Source: Chersky-840 sp035604715
GTDB taxonomy: Bacteria > Actinomycetota > Acidimicrobiia > Acidimicrobiales > UBA8190
Direction: 5' to 3'
DNA length: 64,000 bases
Assembly: GCA_963731665.1 (NCBI GenBank)
Contig: CAVSWP010000008.1
Span: forward strand, 682,001-746,000
This document shows, piece after piece, positions 8,016 through 16,653 of the stretch. Made by a program: the position numbers and the translations under genes. The notes below the pieces were generated by a model. It saw nothing but the letters and a program-made list of their open reading frames with translations, was not told where the DNA came from and made no database searches. Each line of letters starts with the position of its first letter. Within the stretch, counting starts at the first letter, position 1.

Positions 8016-9181
8016 GCGCGGGGCCGCGCCGGCGGGCCGTGATCGCCGGGGTGGCCACCTCGGACTACCCGCACCTGCCACATCTCTCGGAGCACGCCGT
8101 GCACGCACAGGCCGCCGACCGGGCTCTCGCCGATGCCGGGTTGACCTTCGCCGACGTCGACGGCCTGGCCACTACCGGCTTCTTCCCCATGTACGCCACC
8201 GGTGTGGCCGAGTACCTGGGACTGCACCCGATCTACCTCGACGAGACCAACACGGGAGGGTCGTCGTTCGAGGTGCTCGTGGAGCACGCCGCCCACGCGG
8301 TGGAGGCCGGCGCCGTGGACGTGGTGCTCGTCACCTACGGAAGCGTCCAGCTCTCGCAGATGGGGCGGCGGCTGGGCACGGGCGGCGGGGGCGGCGGCTT
8401 CGCCCCGGGCCCCGCCATCTATGACGCCTTGTGGGGCAACACCCTGGTCGGGAACTACGCCTTGGCGGCGCGTCGGCACATGCACGAATTCGGGACCACT
8501 CCCGAGCAGCTGGCGGGGGTGGCGGTGAGCATGCGCCGCCATGCGGCGCACAATCCCCAGGCCCAAGAACGCGAGCCCATCACCGTCGAGGACGTCGTGT
8601 CCTCGAGGCTCGTCGCCGACCCTCTGCACAAGCTCGACTGCTGCGTGATCTCCGACGGCGGGGCGGCGTGCATCGTGACCACCGAGGAGCGAGCCGCCGA
8701 TCTCCCCCGGGCACCCGTCTACGTGCTCGGCGCCGCCCACGCCACCACCCATCACATGAACATGTCGGCCATGCCCAGCCTGACGCGCACTCCCGCCGCC
8801 CAGAGCGGACCCGTCGCCTTCGCCCGGGCGGGGATCACACCCCAAGACGTCGACGTGGCGCAGCTCTACGACTCGTTCACCATCACCGTGGTGCTCACCG
8901 TGGAGGACCTCGGATTCTGTGCCAAGGGCGAGGGCGGGTCCTTCGTGGAGAACGGCGGGCTCGAGTTGGGCGGTCGGCTCCCCACCAACACCGACGGGGG
9001 AGGCCTGTCGGCGTGCCACCCCGGGATGCGAGGCATGTTCCTCATCGTTGAGGCCGTGCGCCAGCTGCGCGGGGAATGCGGTGCCACCCAGGTCCCCGCG
9101 GCGGCGATCGCAGTGGCCCACGGGACCGGCGGCATGTTGTCGACCGGTGCCACCCTCGTCCTGGGCAAGGAGGCTCCGTGA
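8012..9181 (+). CDS. Thiolase-like lipid-transfer protein lacking the nucleophilic Cys (second)
   Basis: A 389-residue SCP2-thiolase-like protein. It opens A-V-I-A-G-V-A-T-S-D-Y and later shows D-V-D-V-A-Q-L-Y-D-S-F-T, F-C-A-K-G-E-G-G and N-T-D-G-G-G-L-S. At the nucleophile site it reads N-T-G-G-S-S (about residues 80-85), again with no cysteine. It is therefore probably an Ltp2-type aldolase or a non-thiolytic acyl-CoA enzyme. The GTG start at 8012 overlaps the DUF35 stop (GTGA), and a second DUF35 gene overlaps its own end, giving two thiolase/DUF35 pairs in series. Confidence 0.85.
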   Translation: MSAGPRRRAVIAGVATSDYPHLPHLSEHAVHAQAADRALADAGLTFADVDGLATTGFFPMYATGVAEYLGLHPIYLDETNTGGSSFEVLVEHAAHAVEAGAVDVVLVTYGSVQLSQMGRRLGTGGGGGGFAPGPAIYDALWGNTLVGNYALAARRHMHEFGTTPEQLAGVAVSMRRHAAHNPQAQEREPITVEDVVSSRLVADPLHKLDCCVISDGGAACIVTTEERAADLPRAPVYVLGAAHATTHHMNMSAMPSLTRTPAAQSGPVAFARAGITPQDVDVAQLYDSFTITVVLTVEDLGFCAKGEGGSFVENGGLELGGRLPTNTDGGGLSACHPGMRGMFLIVEAVRQLRGECGATQVPAAAIAVAHGTGGMLSTGATLVLGKEAP

Positions 9182-9618
9182 CCGATCGCAGCGCGCTGGC
9201 GGACGACGAGCGCCCCCCCAAGCCCCGCCCGGCGCCGGTCCCCGACGCCGACTCCGCCGAGTACTGGGCGGCCGCCCACGACGGGCGACTCGTGGTCCAA
9301 CGCTGCACGAACTGCCACCACCGCCAGCTCTATCCCCGCGACCGGTGCCTGGTGTGCCGCGGCCCGGTCGAGTGGGTCGAGGCCAGCGGACGCGGCACGG
9401 TGTACAGCTACACGGTGATCCGTCAGAACTACAGCCGTCCTTTTCGCGACTGGATCCCCTACGTGGTAGCCCTCGTCGACCTGGAGGAAGGGCCGCGGGT
9501 GATGACGAACATCGTGGGATGTGAGCCGGAGGCCGTGACCGTCGGGATGGCGGTGAAGGCCCACTTCGAGGCGGTGTCCGACACGGCGGGGATCGCGCTG
9601 TTCTCGCCCGACGAATGA
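9178..9618 (+). CDS. DUF35 Zn-ribbon/OB-fold protein (second)
   Basis: A 146-residue DUF35 protein: zinc ribbon Cys43/Cys46/Cys57/Cys60 (C-T-N-C, C-L-V-C), then an OB-fold with G-T-V-Y-S-Y-T-V-I. The N-terminal 25 residues are charged and proline-rich. GTG start overlaps the previous thiolase-like stop by 4 bases. It presumably forms the partner subunit of the 8012-9181 protein. It ends the unbroken overlapping part of the operon; the next gene follows after 127 bases. Confidence 0.9.
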   Translation: MTDRSALADDERPPKPRPAPVPDADSAEYWAAAHDGRLVVQRCTNCHHRQLYPRDRCLVCRGPVEWVEASGRGTVYSYTVIRQNYSRPFRDWIPYVVALVDLEEGPRVMTNIVGCEPEAVTVGMAVKAHFEAVSDTAGIALFSPDE

Positions 9619-9745
9619 GGCCGGGCGACGACGGGCAGCGCGGCGGAGCTTGCCGAAGGATGCTGCGCATGGGATCGTTCCGGAGGGGCCCGGGCCGTGG
9701 CAGGCCCTCGGGGGTGCACAAGCACCGCCGGTGAGAGGAGCCACC

Positions 9746-10318
9746 ATGTCGGACAAGCCCAGCTATCTCGGTCTGCTCAACGCCATCGCCGTCAACGAGG
9801 CCCGGGCGCACGAGTACCTCCAGGTATGGATCGACACCACGACCGACCCCGAAGTCGAAGCCGTTCTGCGCACGGTGGCGTGGCGCGAGGGTGAGCACGG
9901 CATGAGCTTCGCCAAGCGGGTCAACGAGCTGGGATACGAGTTGCGCGACCGCGACGACCTCGACATCGCCGAACGACTGGCGGTGGCGGGGTCGGACCGC
10001 AGCGACCTTGAGAAAATGGAGTACTTCGGCCAGGACCGTCTCGACGAGGTCCTGGGGGCGTTCGATACCATCTTCTCCGACCACTCCATCGACATCCGCA
10101 CCGGTGAGCTGCTGGGGCGCTACATCGCCGAGGAGTTCGACACCGCCCGGCTCCTGCGCTGTTGCTACGACCAGCTCAAGGCGCGCCAGGGTGAGGCGCC
10201 CACCTCGGGTTCCGGCGAGCTGGCCGCCCTCAACGTCAAGGTGGACGCTCTGTGTCGCGCCGTGGAGGAGCTCCGGCAGATCGTGTGCGCCCAGAGCATG
10301 CCGACCCAGGCGTCCTGA
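9746..10318 (+). CDS. Ferritin-like domain protein
   Basis: A 190-residue, mostly helical protein. The first helix carries N-E-A-R-A-H-E-Y (Glu18, His22) and the second W-R-E-G-E-H-G-M (Glu48, His51), which fits an E...E-x-x-H carboxylate-bridged di-metal four-helix bundle of the ferritin/rubrerythrin superfamily; D-I-R-T-G-E-L-L and Y-I-A-E-E-F further on could supply the other ligands. The C-terminal 35 residues look like a short coiled coil. A GAGAGGAG ribosome-binding site precedes the ATG at 9746. Role in this acyl-CoA cluster is unknown; peroxide or iron handling is a guess. Confidence 0.7.
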   Translation: MSDKPSYLGLLNAIAVNEARAHEYLQVWIDTTTDPEVEAVLRTVAWREGEHGMSFAKRVNELGYELRDRDDLDIAERLAVAGSDRSDLEKMEYFGQDRLDEVLGAFDTIFSDHSIDIRTGELLGRYIAEEFDTARLLRCCYDQLKARQGEAPTSGSGELAALNVKVDALCRAVEELRQIVCAQSMPTQAS

Positions 10319-10364
10319 GCCCGGCTCGCCCGTGGACCGGGGAGAGCACGCGTCCCACGAGGGC

Positions 10365-10784
10365 GTGAACGACGTCGCCACCCCCGTCCGAGAGGGCCTC
10401 TTCAGCACTACCGACCCGCCCCGTCTGCTCGGGGGACGGTGCGACACGTGCGGGCGCCACCACTTCCCCCGCCAGGACACCTGCCCCTACTGCTCGGCGG
10501 ACGGGGTTCGCCCCGTGGAGCTGTCGAGCACCGGGGTTCTGTGGGCCTGGACGGCGGTCACGACGTCGCCGCCGGGCTACGTCGGCGACGTGCCCTACGG
10601 GTTCGGCGTGGTCGAGCTCCCCGAGGGGCTGCGGGTGATCACCCGCCTGACCGAGCCCGACCCGGCGCGCCTGTCGGCCGGAGCGCCCATGGAGCTGGTC
10701 GTGGTGGAAGTGCCCGTCGACGACAAAAACGGGCGACGGGCGACGACCTACGCCTTCGCCCCGCACGCGGATCCGGGGCCCTGA
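10365..10784 (+). CDS. DUF35 Zn-ribbon/OB-fold protein (third)
   Basis: A 139-residue DUF35 protein with zinc ribbon Cys26/Cys29/Cys40/Cys43 (C-D-T-C-G, C-P-Y-C) and an OB-fold starting G-V-L-W-A-W-T-A-V. The GTG at 10365 gives the usual family length; an in-frame GTG at 10332 would add 11 residues. Its stop overlaps the start of the following thiolase by one base (TGATG), making a third DUF35/thiolase pair, in the reverse gene order to the first. Confidence 0.87.
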   Translation: MNDVATPVREGLFSTTDPPRLLGGRCDTCGRHHFPRQDTCPYCSADGVRPVELSSTGVLWAWTAVTTSPPGYVGDVPYGFGVVELPEGLRVITRLTEPDPARLSAGAPMELVVVEVPVDDKNGRRATTYAFAPHADPGP

Positions 10785-11923
10785 TGGACGGCGTCGAGGT
10801 CGCCGGCGTCGGCATCCACCCCTTCGGCCGCTTCGAGGACCGGACCATCACCGACATGGGTGTGTTCGCCGTGCGCAGCGCCTTGGCCGAGGCGGCCGTG
10901 CCCCCGGGTGGGTTCCAAGCCGCCTTCTGCGCCACCGCCTATGGCGGGGTGGCGTCGGGGCACAAGGTGTTGTCGAGGATCGGCGCCACCGGGATGCCCA
11001 TCGTGGACGTCGAGGCGGGCTGCGCCAGCGGCGGCGCCGCGCTCATGCTCGGCGCCCAGGCCATCGCCGCCGGTGCCTATGACACCGTGCTTGTGTTCGG
11101 TGTCGAGAAGATGCCCAGGGGGATGATCCGGTCGTCGTTCTTCGAGCCGTGGCAGGAGCACTCCGGCCTGGCCGCCACGCCCGCCTACTTCGCGCTGCGT
11201 GCCCAGCGGCTCATGCGGGACTCCGGCGTGACCAAGGAGCACCTGGCCCAGGTGGTGGTGAAGAACCGGCGCTACGGGGTGCACAACGCCGATGCCATGT
11301 TCCGCTCCGAGGTCGACGCCCAGGCCGTGCTGGGGTCGCGCCTGGTGTGCGAGCCGTTGCACCTCTGGATGCTGTGCACGCCCAACGAGGGCGCTGCCGC
11401 CGTCGTGCTGTCGCGCTCCGACGGATCGTCGCCATCGGGCCGGATCCGCTTGCGGGCCGCCGTGCTGCGCTCGCACCTGCCGGGGTCCGTGCTCAACGAG
11501 TCCACGCCCATGTCGGGGCTGACCGAGGACGCCGTCCCCGCTCCGAGCACCCTGGCCGCCACCGCCGCCTACGAGGAGGCCGGGATCGGGCCCGAGGACC
11601 TCGACGTGGTCGAGTGCCAGGACACCGACGCCGCGCGCGAGCTGCTCTCCTACGAAGAGCTCGGGCTGTGCCCGGCCGGGGGGGCGGCCGCCCTGGCCGA
11701 TGAGGGCGCCACCGCGCCGGGCGGCCGCATCCCGGTGAACACCAGTGGCGGGCTGCTGTCCAAGGGGGAGCCGCTCGGGGCCTCGGCGCTCGGGCAGGTG
11801 GTCACGCTCGTCCACCAGCTGCGGGGCGACGCCGGCGACACCCAGGTCGTGGGGGCGCGCCTGGCCCTCGCCCACACCGTGGGCCGTGGTGCCAACGCCA
11901 GCGTCGTCGTACTGTCGCGCTGA
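10784..11923 (+). CDS. Thiolase (acetyl-CoA acyltransferase-like), nucleophilic Cys present
   Basis: A 379-residue thiolase-superfamily protein. It carries V-E-A-G-C-A-S-G-G with the nucleophile at Cys80, so unlike the two upstream paralogues it could perform thiolytic cleavage. Other blocks are E-V-A-G-V-G-I-H-P-F-G, D-L-D-V-V-E-C-Q-D-T and N-T-S-G-G-L-L-S-K-G-E-P, where the last motif is the common N-x-x-G-G-x-x-x-x-G-x-P loop. Coupled to the DUF35 gene upstream. Likely works on a CoA ester made by the same cluster. Confidence 0.88.
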   Translation: MDGVEVAGVGIHPFGRFEDRTITDMGVFAVRSALAEAAVPPGGFQAAFCATAYGGVASGHKVLSRIGATGMPIVDVEAGCASGGAALMLGAQAIAAGAYDTVLVFGVEKMPRGMIRSSFFEPWQEHSGLAATPAYFALRAQRLMRDSGVTKEHLAQVVVKNRRYGVHNADAMFRSEVDAQAVLGSRLVCEPLHLWMLCTPNEGAAAVVLSRSDGSSPSGRIRLRAAVLRSHLPGSVLNESTPMSGLTEDAVPAPSTLAATAAYEEAGIGPEDLDVVECQDTDAARELLSYEELGLCPAGGAAALADEGATAPGGRIPVNTSGGLLSKGEPLGASALGQVVTLVHQLRGDAGDTQVVGARLALAHTVGRGANASVVVLSR

Positions 11924-11943
11924 CCATCGGACGAAGGGGTCTC

Positions 11944-13011
11944 ATGACCAACCCGGCAGGCACCACGGCCCCCATCCTGGTGGGCGTGCTCTACGACTTC
12001 CCCCAGGTCGACGGGGGGGCGCTGTTCGAGGACGCCGTACGCATCGGGATCGACGAGGTGGCGGCCACCGGGCGACTCGACCGTCCTGTCGAGCTGGTTC
12101 CCTTCCACGCCCGAGGGCTTCCCGCCGGCACCGCCCACGACGTGGAGCAGACCTTCACCCAATTGGTCGACGCTGGGGTCCTGGTGGTGCTGGGCCCGTC
12201 CATCAGCGACAACGGGCTCATCGTGGGGCCCCTGGCCGACGCGGCGGGCCTTCCGTGCATCAACTACACCGGCGGTGAGCGGACCCGGAGCGAGTTCATG
12301 TTCCACTACCAGGTCGGCTCGCTCGAGGAGGAGCCGGCCGTCCTGGCCAGGTACGTGGCCTCCCAAGGGCACGCCAGCGTGGCCGTGGCCCACGACCATT
12401 CGCCCGTCGGCCGGCGCTACGCCGAATTCTTCGCCGAGGCGTGTGGCACCCTGGGCATCGACCTCACCGCCGTGGCGGCCATCTCGCCGCTGGCCGAGGA
12501 CGTCTCCCCCGTCGTGGCGCGCCTGCGTTCGGGAGCACCCGAGGGCCTGGTCTACCTCGGCCTGGGGGTGGCGGCGCGTGCCGTGGCGCTGGCAGTGGAG
12601 TCCGAGAAATGGGACGTCCCCGTGGTGGCCAACTCGGCGCTCATGTTCGGCTACGCCCGCCGCGACTGGCGGGCGGGTTGGGAGGGATGGGTCTACGTCG
12701 ACAGCGTGTCCGACGACAACCGCTCCCGGGCCCAGCTGCGCCAGCGCTCGGCCCGCAGCGCGGCGGGCCCCATCGGTGTGGCCGCCTATGACATGGGCCG
12801 GCTCGTGGCCGAGTCCGTGGCCCGCGCTGCCCACCTCACCCGGGCCGGGATCGCCGAGGCGCTCGAGCGCGTCAAGCAGCTCCCGGCGTCGAGCGGCATG
12901 GACGGCACCACCATGGGCTTCGGGCACTTCGACCACGGCGCGCTCAAGGGTCGCTATCTGGTGCTGCGCCAGTGGTTGGACGGAAAGACGGTCCAAGTAC
13001 CGGACCAGTGA
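11944..13011 (+). CDS. Type I periplasmic-binding-fold receptor without signal peptide (AmiC/LivJ-like)
   Basis: A 355-residue protein with the Leu/Ile/Val-binding fold: V-G-V-L-Y-D-F-P-Q near the N-terminus, V-V-L-G-P-S-I-S-D-N, C-I-N-Y-T-G-G, V-A-V-A-H-D-H-S-P-V-G and the late V-A-A-Y-D-M-G block. The N-terminus (M-T-N-P-A-G-T-T-A-P) has no hydrophobic stretch or lipobox, and no ABC transporter gene is next to it. It is therefore more likely a cytoplasmic ligand sensor, as AmiC is, than a transport protein (inference). It follows the thiolase by 20 bases on the same strand. Confidence 0.8.
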   Translation: MTNPAGTTAPILVGVLYDFPQVDGGALFEDAVRIGIDEVAATGRLDRPVELVPFHARGLPAGTAHDVEQTFTQLVDAGVLVVLGPSISDNGLIVGPLADAAGLPCINYTGGERTRSEFMFHYQVGSLEEEPAVLARYVASQGHASVAVAHDHSPVGRRYAEFFAEACGTLGIDLTAVAAISPLAEDVSPVVARLRSGAPEGLVYLGLGVAARAVALAVESEKWDVPVVANSALMFGYARRDWRAGWEGWVYVDSVSDDNRSRAQLRQRSARSAAGPIGVAAYDMGRLVAESVARAAHLTRAGIAEALERVKQLPASSGMDGTTMGFGHFDHGALKGRYLVLRQWLDGKTVQVPDQ

Positions 13012-13038
13012 GACGACCGGGGGCTCCGCCAGCACCGG

Positions 13039-13413
13039 TCACGGCATGGCGGGAACCTCGCCGAGGCGTTGGATGTAGATGGCGATGTGGGTGATCCGGT
13101 CCCGCTTGTCGAGGTCGAAGACGAGCGCCTCGGGCGTCTCGAGCGGCGCGCCGTCGATCTCGACGATCTCGGTGAGCTCCACCACCACGGTGCGGCCGCT
13201 GCCCACCACGCGGTCGATGCCCATGGAGTAGCCGGGGAGCGCCGGCATGAGCTCGGAGAGGAAGGCCACATAGCGGTCTCGGGGCGTGTAGGTGTCGCCG
13301 AAGGGGCCCACCCGCACCACGTCCTCGGCCAGGCACGCCGCCATGGCCTCCCAGTCGTGGGCGACCAGGCGGTCGAGGTAGCGCTGCACGATCTCGGTCG
13401 GGTCCTGGCCCAT
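13039..13413 (-). CDS. NTF2-like/SnoaL-like protein
   Basis: A 124-residue alpha+beta cone-fold protein. The opening helix E-I-V-Q-R-Y-L-D-R-L-V-A-H-D-W-E-A-M and the C-terminal strand I-T-H-I-A-I-Y are typical of SnoaL-like limonene-epoxide-hydrolase/ketosteroid-isomerase relatives. The ATG at 13413 follows a strong AAAGGAGG site, which decides it over an upstream in-frame ATG at 13449. It lies directly downstream of the P450 on the same strand and may act on the same substrate, or be a small hydrolase or isomerase (inference). Confidence 0.82.
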   Translation of the reverse strand: MGQDPTEIVQRYLDRLVAHDWEAMAACLAEDVVRVGPFGDTYTPRDRYVAFLSELMPALPGYSMGIDRVVGSGRTVVVELTEIVEIDGAPLETPEALVFDLDKRDRITHIAIYIQRLGEVPAMP

Positions 13414-13449
13414 GGTGCCTCCTTTGGGGTGTGGGTCGTCGAACATCAC

Positions 13450-14688
13450 TCAGTGCAGCGTCACGAACATGTGCTTGACCCCGGCGTGCTTGTTGGTGCG
13501 GAACCGTTCGACGGGCGCGTCGAGCGTGAGCCGGTCGAAGCGCGCCAGGAGCTCCTCGAGCATGATGCGGATCTCGAGGCGCGCCAGGCTGGCTCCCAGG
13601 CAGAAATGGCTGCGGTACCCGAAGGCCAGATGGGGGTTGGGTCGTCGGCGGACGTCGAAGGTGAAGGGGTCGGCGAACACGGCCTCGTCTCGGTTGGCCG
13701 ACGCCCACCACAACGTGACCTTGTCGCCGGCCGCGACCTTCTGCCCGGCCACCTCGACGTCGCACGTGGCCGTGCGCCGGTTGTAGAGCGTGGGGCTCGA
13801 CCACCGCAGGATCTCCTCCACCGCGCCGGCGAGCACCGACGGGTCGCGGCGCAAGAGGTCCCACTGCTCGGGGTGCTCGATGAGGGCGGCCATCCCCAGG
13901 GCGATGGCGTTGCGCGTCGTCTCGCTGCCGGCGGCGATGAGCAGATTGAAGAACATGAGCAGCTCGAGGTCCGACAATGGGGCGGCGACCCCGGACTCGT
14001 CCTCGACACAAGCCCGGGCGACGATGGCGACGATGTCGTCGCCGCCCTCCGAGCGCTTGCGCTCGATCAGGGCGTTGCCGTACGTCGCCATGGCGGCGGC
14101 GGCGTGCTCGGACCCGGCACTGCGCGTCCCCAGCTCGCGGTCGTCGTAGGTGAGCGTGGCGTTGGTCCACGCCATGAGGTCGTAGCGGTCCTCGTCGGGG
14201 ATGCCCATGAGCATGGCGATGGCCTGCAGGGGCAGCTCCACCGCCACGTCCACCAGGAAGTCGCAGCGCCCCCGCCGGGCCACGGCGTCGAGGATGGCGG
14301 CCGTGCGGGCCCGCAGCTCACCTTCGAGCAGGGCAAGGGCCCGGGGCGCCACCGCCGGGGTCACCAGGCGACGGATCCGGTGATGACGGGGGTCGTCCAT
14401 CATGTTGAGCAGCACCCCGGCGGCGAACCCGTAGGGCAGGTCCTCGATGAGGGTGCCGCCCCCGGGCATGTCCGGGGCCCGCTCCGAAGAGAACGTCTGG
14501 GCGTCGGACCCGATCGCCTGCACGTCGGCGTGCCGGCTCACGACCCAGAAGCCCGAGCCGTCGGGGGTGTGGCTGGTGGGCGCGTGCCACCACACCGGCG
14601 CCTGGCGCCGCAGCGCGGTGAAGGCCTCGTGGGGAAAGCCCTCGGCGAAGAGGCCGAGGTCGGTCAGGTCGATGTCCTGCACATCCAT
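13450..14688 (-). CDS. Cytochrome P450
   Basis: A 412-residue soluble bacterial P450. The I-helix oxygen-binding motif A-A-G-S-E-T-T is at 252-258, the ExxR of the K helix at 292-295 (E-I-L-R), and the heme loop F-G-Y-R-S-H-F-C-L-G-A with proximal Cys363. The H-H-R-I-R-R-L-V and F-G-Y-R-S-H-x-C-L-G forms resemble the actinobacterial CYP125/CYP142 sterol side-chain hydroxylases (recognition by eye). It needs a ferredoxin and reductase, neither of which is nearby. The ATG at 14688 fits the normal length. Its place beside the thiolase/DUF35 cluster suggests oxidation of a terminal carbon before CoA activation. Confidence 0.93.
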   Translation of the reverse strand: MDVQDIDLTDLGLFAEGFPHEAFTALRRQAPVWWHAPTSHTPDGSGFWVVSRHADVQAIGSDAQTFSSERAPDMPGGGTLIEDLPYGFAAGVLLNMMDDPRHHRIRRLVTPAVAPRALALLEGELRARTAAILDAVARRGRCDFLVDVAVELPLQAIAMLMGIPDEDRYDLMAWTNATLTYDDRELGTRSAGSEHAAAAMATYGNALIERKRSEGGDDIVAIVARACVEDESGVAAPLSDLELLMFFNLLIAAGSETTRNAIALGMAALIEHPEQWDLLRRDPSVLAGAVEEILRWSSPTLYNRRTATCDVEVAGQKVAAGDKVTLWWASANRDEAVFADPFTFDVRRRPNPHLAFGYRSHFCLGASLARLEIRIMLEELLARFDRLTLDAPVERFRTNKHAGVKHMFVTLH

Positions 14689-14776
14689 GCACCGGCTCCC
14701 ATCGTGGCTGCGCCCGACATTGGACCACACCCGTGCCGGGCCCACCGTCGACCCCCGGCGGCCCATGCAGCCGCTG

Positions 14777-15527
14777 TCAATGCCGGACGACGAGACGCAG
14801 ACCGCCGTCGAAGGTGTCTGCCTGCAGCAGGTCCCCGTGGCGCGCCTCCCACGTCCCGTCGGCGAGGTCGGAACGCAGCCGGTCCATGCGCTCGGCCACG
14901 AGATCGGCGTCCAGCATGGCGAGGCCCGACATGCACGCCCGCACCTGGGGATCGAGGTACGCCTCGGGCCTCCGCCAGAAGGCCACGTTGAATCCGTCGA
15001 CGCAATCGGCGGGCACCAGGACGGGTTCGATGCCCTGGGCCCCGATGACCGCCGCCACGGCCTCGGGGGAAAGGACCTGTGAGGCCGCGAGCGCGTTCAC
15101 CTCGGGGAGGTAGTCGCTGAACACCCAGAAGGTCGAGTGCACGACGGGGTCGAAGGTGAGCACGACCACACGGCGGGCCACGCGCACCATCTCCTGAAGG
15201 CCGCCGACCACGTCGCTCCAATGGTGGATCGTGAGCACGGCCATGGCGACGTCGAAGCACTCGGCGGGGAACGGGAGGCTCTCGGCCACCGCCCGCACCA
15301 CGGGAGCGGCTCCGACAGCTCGCTGGGCGGCCATGACCGGCGACGGCTCGACGGCGGTGACGACCTTGTCGGCAGGCTCGTAGGAGCCGGTTCCCGCTCC
15401 CACGTCGACGACGGTGCGCGCCGCCCCCAACGCCGCCTCGATCTGGGCGGCGACGCGCGGCATCGGGCCGACGGTGCCGGGCGTAGGCCCGGCCGATCCC
15501 GTCGTAGAGAGGGACCGCACTTGGCAC
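14777..15527 (-). pseudogene. SAM-dependent methyltransferase, one frameshift
   Basis: A class I methyltransferase of about 249 residues if the frame is repaired. The GTG at 15527 starts P-S-A-V-P-L-Y-D-G-I-G-R-A-Y-A-R-H-R-R-P-D, the usual N-terminus. At about 15461 reading must shift by one base to continue R-V-A-A-Q-I-E-A-A-L, then V-V-D-V-G-A-G-T-G-S-Y-E-P (SAM motif I), V-E-P-S (motif II) and F-D-V-A-M-A-V-L-T-I-H-H-W. Both halves are well conserved, so the lesion is recent or a sequence error. Without repair, a shortened product from an internal start would lack the N-terminal cap. Confidence 0.75.
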
Positions 15528-15642
15528 CGCGCACCTCCCCGCCCGGGCACCGTGGACCCCGCGTCCCCCAAGACTAGAACACGTTCCAGTTCCGGACCAG
15601 GGCCGGCGGCCCGACTCCCGGCCAGGAGGTGGGGAGCTCCGG

Positions 15643-16653
15643 TTATCCCGTGGTGGTGGTCAGGGCCTCGGTTGTGGTGGTGGTCGGAGGCCGGCGCACC
15701 CTGGTGGTCGTCGTCGTTCGGGGCACCGTGGTGGTGGTCGGGGGCCGGCGCACCCTGGTCGTGGTCGTGGTCTGCGGCACCGTGGCCGTGGTGGTCGGGG
15801 CCGCGGCCGTGGTGGTCGGAGCTGCGGCCGTGGTGGTCGGGGCCTTGGTGGTGGTCGGACCCTTGGTCGGCGAGGTCGCCGGCGCCTTGGTGGTGGTCGG
15901 GGTGGGTTTGGTCGTGGCCGGGGTCGTCACCTTGGCCGAGGACTTCGAACCAGGCCGGGTCGTGGTGGGGCCGGAGCTCGCGGTGGCGGCCGCCGCGGCC
16001 GGGGGCTTCGAGGTCGTCGGGCTCGTCGTGGTCGGGACCTGGCTCGACGAGGGTGCCACCGACGTGGGGGGCACGGAGCTGCTCTGACCGGTGGCAGCGT
16101 GGCCCTGGGCGCGGGGGGGTGCCTGTGCGCTGGTGGCCACGCCGGCGATCGACGCCCCGATGACCGTCGCCACCAGCACCACCGCGACGACCAGGGCTGA
16201 ACGCACCCTCGTCGCACTCGGGTGGAACAGCAACACCGGCCGTCCCCACTGGCGCCCGCCCGCCAGCCGGGGGTTGGCGGCAGAGATGCGTTGCCGGAGG
16301 GCGGCCCGCTTGACATGCGGACTGGCTCGCAGGGGATGGCCCACGGGCGCGAAGGCCCCCAACATGGAGATCGTCTCGAGTGAAGAGTCGTCGGTGGCGA
16401 CGAGGAGGTGCACGGGCCAGCCGTTGACGACCACGTCCAACGACGTGGCGGCACGACCGTCGGGAGTCTTGCCGGCCCCCCGCATGACCTCGAGACCGCC
16501 GATCGTGTCCCACGTCCACAACCGCTCGAAGGTGGGCTCGGCGGCGTCGGTGAGCGTCCAACCGGAGCCGTCGACGGTGAGGCTGAAAGCCGCGAACCTG
16601 GCGTCTGCGTTTCCCAGTACGCCTTCGACCACCCAAACGTTCTGAAGCTTCAC
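15643..16653 (-). CDS. Single-pass membrane protein with long Thr/Pro-rich tail
   Basis: A 336-residue protein of unrecognised family, GTG start at 16653. Residues 1-145 form a compact globular domain with alternating strands (K-L-Q-N-V-W-V-V-E-G-V-L). One transmembrane helix spans about 151-173. The remaining 160 residues are low-complexity T/P/A/S with repeats such as T-T-T-T-R-V-R-R-P-P and P-T-T-T-A-A-A, likely extended and possibly O-mannosylated. Topology is probably N-in with the tail outside, because the TM is preceded by R and followed by S/T/P. The DNA behind the tail (about 15650-15960) is itself repetitive. Confidence 0.7.
   Translation of the reverse strand: MKLQNVWVVEGVLGNADARFAAFSLTVDGSGWTLTDAAEPTFERLWTWDTIGGLEVMRGAGKTPDGRAATSLDVVVNGWPVHLLVATDDSSLETISMLGAFAPVGHPLRASPHVKRAALRQRISAANPRLAGGRQWGRPVLLFHPSATRVRSALVVAVVLVATVIGASIAGVATSAQAPPRAQGHAATGQSSSVPPTSVAPSSSQVPTTTSPTTSKPPAAAAATASSGPTTTRPGSKSSAKVTTPATTKPTPTTTKAPATSPTKGPTTTKAPTTTAAAPTTTAAAPTTTATVPQTTTTTRVRRPPTTTTVPRTTTTTRVRRPPTTTTTEALTTTTG

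Noticed and set aside
13069..14991. 640-codon plus-strand frame over the P450 and NTF2-like genes
   Set aside because: Protein is G/H/R/V-rich with no family; the minus strand holds a complete P450 with all motifs.
15650..15960. CRISPR-like array of short repeats
   Set aside because: The repeats are degenerate codon repeats (Thr/Pro/Ala) inside a reading frame, with no unique spacers.
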